Positions 59,507 through 64,000 of a DNA stretch of 64,000 bases are shown here, piece after piece. The stretch is from positions 62,001 to 126,000 of the forward strand of contig NZ_JASCTH010000018.1 of NCBI RefSeq assembly GCF_030009775.1, given 5' to 3'. The notes beneath the pieces are model-generated. The model ran no database searches. It was not told the DNA's origin and worked only from the letters and a program-made list of their open reading frames with translations. Each line of letters starts with the position of its first letter. Position 1 is the first letter of the stretch. The position numbers were made by a program, and so were the translations under genes. This stretch comes from Actinoplanes sandaracinus (lineage in GTDB: Bacteria; Actinomycetota; Actinomycetes; Mycobacteriales; Micromonosporaceae).

Positions 59507-60466
59507 TCAGAGATCCGGGCGTCGCAGTCGCAGTCCGGCGAGGCTCCCGGCCAGTAACGTGACGCCCGCGATCAGCAGCGCCCCGCTGGATCCGAGAGCG
59601 CCGCCGGTCACCTCGAAGAGGAACTCCGGAACGGCCAGAGTGGCGGCGACGACGCCGCCGGCCAGCGTGGCCCATTCCCGGCCGCGGGCGTACGCCACGA
59701 AGCACAGCACGGCGACCACGGCCGTCAGCAGGTGCCCGACGTACACCATGCCCTCGTCGTCGAGGACCAGGATCTGCGGGCCGAGCACGCCGTAGGTCGC
59801 GGCCACCCCGAGGGCCAGCCGTCGCTCGGTGAAGGCCCGCACCGCGATCAGCAGGGCCCAGATCCCGGCCAGCGCCATCGTGCCGAACGCGAACGGCACG
59901 GTCTCGTCGGCCTCGGTCAACTGGAGCAGGCTGCCGTAACAGGCGAGCGCGGCCACGGCGACGGCGAGCTGGCCGAGGGCGCTGCGGACCAGCAGGTAGC
60001 TGCCGGCCGCGACGGTGAGCCACACGGCCGTGCCCGCGAGTGTGGCCGGATCGTCGCCGCCGACGGGCTTCACCGCCTGCAGGGCGGCCGACCCGGCCGC
60101 GACGGCGGCGCCGGTCAGCAGCGTGCTGGACAGCCGGCGGCGCACGTCGTCGGGGATCCGGCCGCGGGCCGCGAGACCCGCCCCGAACAGGATCGACGCT
60201 CCCACGACGAACACCAGGAAGCGTTGCCCGGCGGACATCTCGGCCCACTGGCGGCCGAGGCACAGCAGGGTCGCCCCCAGCACGAACGAGCCGCCGAGGT
60301 AACCGGCGATCTCGGCGAGGACCCGGCGCGGCGCGGCGGGCGGGGCCACGGGCGGGGCCGGCGCGACCTCCGCCATGACCGCATCCGCCTGGGCGCGGTC
60401 GATCGTGCCCCGTTCCACGAGACGGTCGAGGGCCGCGGTCAGCGGGTCGTCTCCGGGCTGCGCCAC
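59507..60466 (-). CDS. DUF2157-like multi-pass membrane protein
   Basis: The 319-aa protein starts at GTG 60466 (VAQPGDDPLTAALDRLVERG). A short cytoplasmic N-terminus with a helical LVERGTIDRAQADAVMAEVA motif, as in DUF2157 proteins, precedes about ten hydrophobic segments (LVFVVGASILFGAGLAARGR; LLTAVVAVLCFVAYARGREW). No transport motif is seen. The frame upstream to 60871 has shadow composition. Same strand as the M36 peptidase, separated by 101 bp with the peptidase's own strong ribosome site. Confidence 0.7.
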   Translation of the reverse strand: MAQPGDDPLTAALDRLVERGTIDRAQADAVMAEVAPAPPVAPPAAPRRVLAEIAGYLGGSFVLGATLLCLGRQWAEMSAGQRFLVFVVGASILFGAGLAARGRIPDDVRRRLSSTLLTGAAVAAGSAALQAVKPVGGDDPATLAGTAVWLTVAAGSYLLVRSALGQLAVAVAALACYGSLLQLTEADETVPFAFGTMALAGIWALLIAVRAFTERRLALGVAATYGVLGPQILVLDDEGMVYVGHLLTAVVAVLCFVAYARGREWATLAGGVVAATLAVPEFLFEVTGGALGSSGALLIAGVTLLAGSLAGLRLRRPDL

Positions 60467-60620
60467 GCCGAACCTCCCCGAGAACGGTTGCCGGACCGGC
60501 TCATCATGCCGGTACCGTGCCCGTCTCAGGGGGCAGTGGCCGCCGGCATGCCGAGCGCTCATCCCCGCGAAGGCCAGCAGTCCGCCGTGGTTTCCGGCAA
60601 AACATGAAATAGTCTGAAAG

Positions 60621-62678
60621 ATGCGGAAGGGCTGGCGTTTCCTGGCTGTGCCGCTCGCGGTGTGGCTGGTTCTGACCTGCGTCTGCGCGACCGTCCTGAC
60701 GTGGGTGGAGCGCAGCACCCGCGACGACGCGGCGCAGCGATACCACCTGCGGGTCAATCTGGCCGGCGACTTCGTCACCGCGATCGTCGGCGACCTGATC
60801 ACCCGGCAGCGCACCCAGGCGGCGGCGTTCCTCAGCGACGACTTCGTGTCGGCCCGCGACTTCACCCGCACGGTCGGCGGTTTCGGCTATCCGGCGGCCG
60901 TGCTCCTCGACTCCGAGGGCCGGGTCCTGCAGGTCATCCCACCCAACCCGGCGCTCGGCGGCCAGGTCATCACCGACCGCTACCCGCACCTTCGCTCCGC
61001 CGTGACCGACGGCCGGCCGGCTGTCTCCCCCGTGGTCCCGTCGGCTTCCCGGGGGCTGCCCGTGGTCGGGTTCGCCGTGCCCTTCGACACCCCGTCCGGC
61101 CTGCGTGTCTTCTCCGGCGCCGTGGACGTCTCGCACAGCCCGGTCTCGGCGTACCTGGCCACCGCCATCACGCTGGAAGGCGTGAAGGTACACGTCGTCG
61201 ACGCCACCGGTGCGATCGTCGCCGCGAACCACACGCACCCGGACGGCGTGACACAGCTCCGCAACGAGGAACCACTCCTGGCAACGGCTCTGGCCGCCGC
61301 CGGCGAGGGCCGCTACCTGGAGAACGGTCAGTGGTGGCGGTACACCTCGCGGGCCATCCCCGGAACGCCGTGGACGATCTCCTCCACCGTCACCGAGGAC
61401 GTGCTGTTCGCCGCCACCTCGGGCAGTCGCGCCGCCGGCCGGGCCGCCCTCGTCACCGCCGCCGCGGTCGGGCTGCTCGTGGTCGCCGCCACCGCCCGGG
61501 CCCGCCGCAACCGCCGCGAGCTGCGGTCCAGCGAGCAGCGGCTGCGCAAGGTCTTCGACAGCTCCCGCATCGGCATGGCGCTGTCCGACCTCGAGGGCCG
61601 GTTCGTCCGGGCCAACCCGACGCTGTCGCACATGCTCGGCCGCCCCGAGGCGGAGCTGATCGGCCGCAGCGTGGTCGACCTTACCCACCCCGACGACGTG
61701 GAGCCGGCGCTGCGCAACATCCGCGACTGCCGGACCGGTCGCATCGACGGTTTCGACATCGACAAGCGTTACCTGCACGCCGACGGCCACGTGGTCGAGG
61801 CCGCTCTCACCGCCAGCCTGCTGCGCGACGAGGCGGACCGCCCGCAGTACATCGCCACCCAGATCATCGACATGACCGAACGCCGGGCCCTGGAGAACGC
61901 CCGCCGCGCCGACGCCGCCGAACTCGCCCGGCACGCCGAACGCCTGGAACACGCCAACGAGCAGATGGCCGACTTCATCGCCATGCTCACCCACGACGTG
62001 CGCCAGCCCCTCACCACCATCGTCTCCGCCGGCGAGCTGCTGCTCGACGACTGGGCCGAGATGGCCGACGACACCCGCCGCCACTACCTGCGCCGGATGA
62101 CGATCGCCGGCCACCGCGCCGACCAACTGGTCACCGAGATCCTCACCCTCGCCCAACTGGACGCCGGCGCCCTCACCGCCCGCCCGGCCCCTCTCGACGT
62201 CACCCACGCCGTCCGCGAGGCGGTCAACGCCCAGGCCGCCGACCCGCACCAGACCATCACGGTCACCGCCCCCGACGAGGCCATCGCCTTCGCCGACCCG
62301 GTCCACCTGCAACTGCTGCTGGGAAATCTGCTGGGCAACGCCATCAAATACGGCGCTCCTCCGGTCCAGGTATCGGTCATCCCCGACCAGGACCGCGTCG
62401 TCATCCGGATCAGCGACCACGGCGAGGGGGTGCCCGCCGCCTTCATCCCGCATCTCTTCGAACGCTTCACCCGCGCCGAAACCGGCGTGGCCACCACCAA
62501 ACCCGGCACCGGCCTCGGCCTCTATCTGGTCTCGCGCCTCGCCCAGGCGTCCGGCGCGACCATCGCCTACCAGCCGAACCAGCCGCGCGGCGCGACCTTC
62601 CTGCTCTCCCTCCCCCGCACGCCCATCCCCATCACCGCCGCCCCCGCCGAACCCGGCCTCTCCCACACGGTCTCTTGA
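60621..62678 (+). CDS. PAS-containing sensor histidine kinase (orphan)
   Basis: The 685-aa protein has a first membrane segment (residues 8-28), an outer Cache-like domain (~30-265; GYPAAVLLDSEGRVLQVIPP), and a second segment (AALVTAAAVGLLVVAATARA). A PAS domain (FDSSRIGMALSDLEGRFVRA) and HisKA (ADFIAMLTHDVRQPLTTIVS) follow, with HATPase_c last (LLGNLLGNAIKYGAPPVQVS; TGLGLYLVSRLAQASG). It should autophosphorylate on the His in THDVRQPL. No response regulator is adjacent. The final ~20 residues are Pro-rich. Confidence 0.92.
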   Translation: MRKGWRFLAVPLAVWLVLTCVCATVLTWVERSTRDDAAQRYHLRVNLAGDFVTAIVGDLITRQRTQAAAFLSDDFVSARDFTRTVGGFGYPAAVLLDSEGRVLQVIPPNPALGGQVITDRYPHLRSAVTDGRPAVSPVVPSASRGLPVVGFAVPFDTPSGLRVFSGAVDVSHSPVSAYLATAITLEGVKVHVVDATGAIVAANHTHPDGVTQLRNEEPLLATALAAAGEGRYLENGQWWRYTSRAIPGTPWTISSTVTEDVLFAATSGSRAAGRAALVTAAAVGLLVVAATARARRNRRELRSSEQRLRKVFDSSRIGMALSDLEGRFVRANPTLSHMLGRPEAELIGRSVVDLTHPDDVEPALRNIRDCRTGRIDGFDIDKRYLHADGHVVEAALTASLLRDEADRPQYIATQIIDMTERRALENARRADAAELARHAERLEHANEQMADFIAMLTHDVRQPLTTIVSAGELLLDDWAEMADDTRRHYLRRMTIAGHRADQLVTEILTLAQLDAGALTARPAPLDVTHAVREAVNAQAADPHQTITVTAPDEAIAFADPVHLQLLLGNLLGNAIKYGAPPVQVSVIPDQDRVVIRISDHGEGVPAAFIPHLFERFTRAETGVATTKPGTGLGLYLVSRLAQASGATIAYQPNQPRGATFLLSLPRTPIPITAAPAEPGLSHTVS

Positions 62679-62958
62679 AAACCCTTCTCTCGTACGGCCA
62701 CCGGCGTCGCGGGCGAACCATCGGCGTCCCGGACCACCACGTCAGGCCCAGCCCACCTCCCGGCCACCGGGCTGCTGCCGCCCGCCACAAGCGGGTCCTG
62801 CCGCACCGGTCAGCAGCGCTCGTCGCCGGCCTTTCCCCGCCAAGGCGATGGACCGGCCGGACGCGGGAGGTGCGTCCCGGCTCCCGCATACGGCGTCCCG
62901 AGCACGATCCGGTCATGCAGGCTGAGACGAGGGGGTCGGGTCCGGGACGGGGGCGGTC

Positions 62959-64000
62959 ATGCGATGGGTGGCGGTGCCGGCGGTCCTGCTCGCCGCGGGA
63001 TGCTCCTCCCCGGCGCCCTCGCCGCGGCCCTCATCGCCGCCCTCACCGCGGCCGTCCGCGCAGCCCGCGCCGCCGTGGACCGGCACCTGGGCGACGGCCG
63101 TGGAGGGTGGGGGCCGCTCCTTCGAGGCCCAGACGCTGCGGCAGATCGTGCACACCAGCATCGGCGGCGACATCGCACGGATCCGCCTGACGAACGAGTT
63201 CGGCGAGAATCCCCTGGTGGTGGCGTCGGTGAGGATGGCCCTGCCGGTCGATGGCGTCACCATCGACCCGGCCACCGACCGCCAGGTCACGTTCGCCGGG
63301 GCCACCTCCGTGACGATCCCACCGGGTGCCGCCGCGGAGAGCGACGATCTGGCCTTCCCCGTGCCGGCCGACGGTGACGTGGCGGTCAGTGTGCACCTGC
63401 CGACGGCGACCGGTCCGAGCACCCGGCACGGCATCGCGGTGCGCGACAACTACACCGCCCCCGGCGACCAGACGTCAGCGCGACGCCTCACCGGGGCGGC
63501 CAAGGAGACCAGCTGGTACTTCCTGGCCGGCCTCGACGTGCGCGGCGGTGAGGGGGCCGTGGTCGCGTTCGGCGCGTCGATCACCGACGGCCTGGGGTCC
63601 CGCTTCGGCGCCGATCAGCGCTGGCCCGATCTGCTCGCCGACCGGCTGCGCGCGGCGGGGCGGACGGTCGGCGTGCTCAACGCCGGCATCAGCGGGAACC
63701 GGCTCACGGTCGACGACCGGGGACAGAGCGCCGCCAACCGTTTCGAACGGGACGTGTTGCGGCAGCCGGGCGCACGATGGGTGATCATCTCGGATGACGC
63801 GCTCAACGATCTGGGCGCCGCGGACCCGCCCGCGCCCGCGGAACTGATCGCCGTGATCCGGGCTCTGATCGAACGGGCGCACGGCGCGGGGATCCGGGTG
63901 ATCTGCTCGACGCTCACCCCGTACGCGGGCGCCGGCTATTGGACGACCCGCGGCGAGACCGGCCGCATCGCGATCAACACATTCGTCCGCTCGGACGGCA
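62959..64000 (+). CDS. SGNH/GDSL-family secreted lipoprotein hydrolase (3' end outside window)
   Basis: The reading starts MRWVAVPAVLLAAGCSSPAP, a lipoprotein signal with lipobox LAAGC. A Ser/Pro linker leads to an N-terminal beta domain (WTGTWATAVEGGGRSFEAQT; NEFGENPLVVASVRMALPVD) and then the SGNH core: VVAFGASITDGLG (nucleophile Ser), VLNAGISGNRL (Gly/Asn), and IISDDALNDLGAAD, where relatives have GVNDLG. The frame is open to the window end at about residue 347, so the final Asp-x-x-His block is not seen. Relatives act on carbohydrate esters or lipids at the cell surface. Confidence 0.88.
   Translation, partial: MRWVAVPAVLLAAGCSSPAPSPRPSSPPSPRPSAQPAPPWTGTWATAVEGGGRSFEAQTLRQIVHTSIGGDIARIRLTNEFGENPLVVASVRMALPVDGVTIDPATDRQVTFAGATSVTIPPGAAAESDDLAFPVPADGDVAVSVHLPTATGPSTRHGIAVRDNYTAPGDQTSARRLTGAAKETSWYFLAGLDVRGGEGAVVAFGASITDGLGSRFGADQRWPDLLADRLRAAGRTVGVLNAGISGNRLTVDDRGQSAANRFERDVLRQPGARWVIISDDALNDLGAADPPAPAELIAVIRALIERAHGAGIRVICSTLTPYAGAGYWTTRGETGRIAINTFVRSDG

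Overview
The window is very GC-rich, gene-dense DNA from an actinomycete. GTG and TTG starts are frequent, many genes overlap as ATGA or GTGA, and secreted proteins carry Tat or lipobox signals. The abundance of Ser/Thr kinases, SpoIIE/STAS partner-switching proteins, HisKA_3 two-component pairs and secreted hydrolases suggests the Micromonosporaceae (Actinoplanes-like). That placement is an inference from gene style. No rRNA, tRNA or CRISPR array was seen.

Layout. 1-8,600: end of a LAL-type LuxR regulator, small DUF402 and DUF1992 genes, an amidohydrolase, aldose 1-epimerase, an SDR, a DGPF/YCII protein overlapping its ECF42-type sigma factor, an enterochelin-esterase-like protein and a VOC protein. 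8,800-17,800: a PhoD phosphatase coupled to a discoidin-like secreted protein, a lipoprotein, a large FAD/Fe-S oxidoreductase, a membrane protein behind a nested palindrome, and a Ser/Thr kinase. 17,841-22,255: a STAS protein and a 1,370-aa kinase/receiver/phosphatase/anti-sigma fusion, forming one partner-switching module. 22,442-27,469: the five-gene STM4015-4014-4013-4012-4011 operon (leucine-rich protein, ATP-grasp, sulfatase-fold hydrolase, two radical SAM proteins), conserved but without a known product, followed by an aminoglycoside-phosphotransferase-like gene. This is the best candidate here for an undescribed pathway. 28,600-41,700: secreted and conserved hypothetical proteins, a two-component system, a second Ser/Thr kinase divergent from a PP2C phosphatase, a GlxA-type regulator, a secreted endonuclease, an SGNH hydrolase and a YjdF-like membrane protein.

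41,963-55,881 is an accessory, decaying region. A 3.3-kb unit bounded by inverted IS1182-type remnants and a target-site duplication of up to 10 bp carries a septum-formation (FtsB/DivIC-like) gene, an Mth938-domain gene and broken genes. It is followed by an MMPL exporter divergent from a two-component system whose kinase holds a repeat-expanded linker, then a DUF6493 protein, then two inverted IS5-type remnants enclosing a collapsed PadR locus. 56,400-64,000: a secreted M36 metallopeptidase next to a long G/C homopolymer palindrome, a DUF2157-like membrane protein, an orphan PAS sensor kinase and the start of a secreted SGNH lipoprotein cut by the window end.

A recurring structural theme is tandem copying of gene 3' ends, stop codon included, into the downstream spacer. 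It is seen at three unrelated genes (8,552, 31,010 and 31,482).
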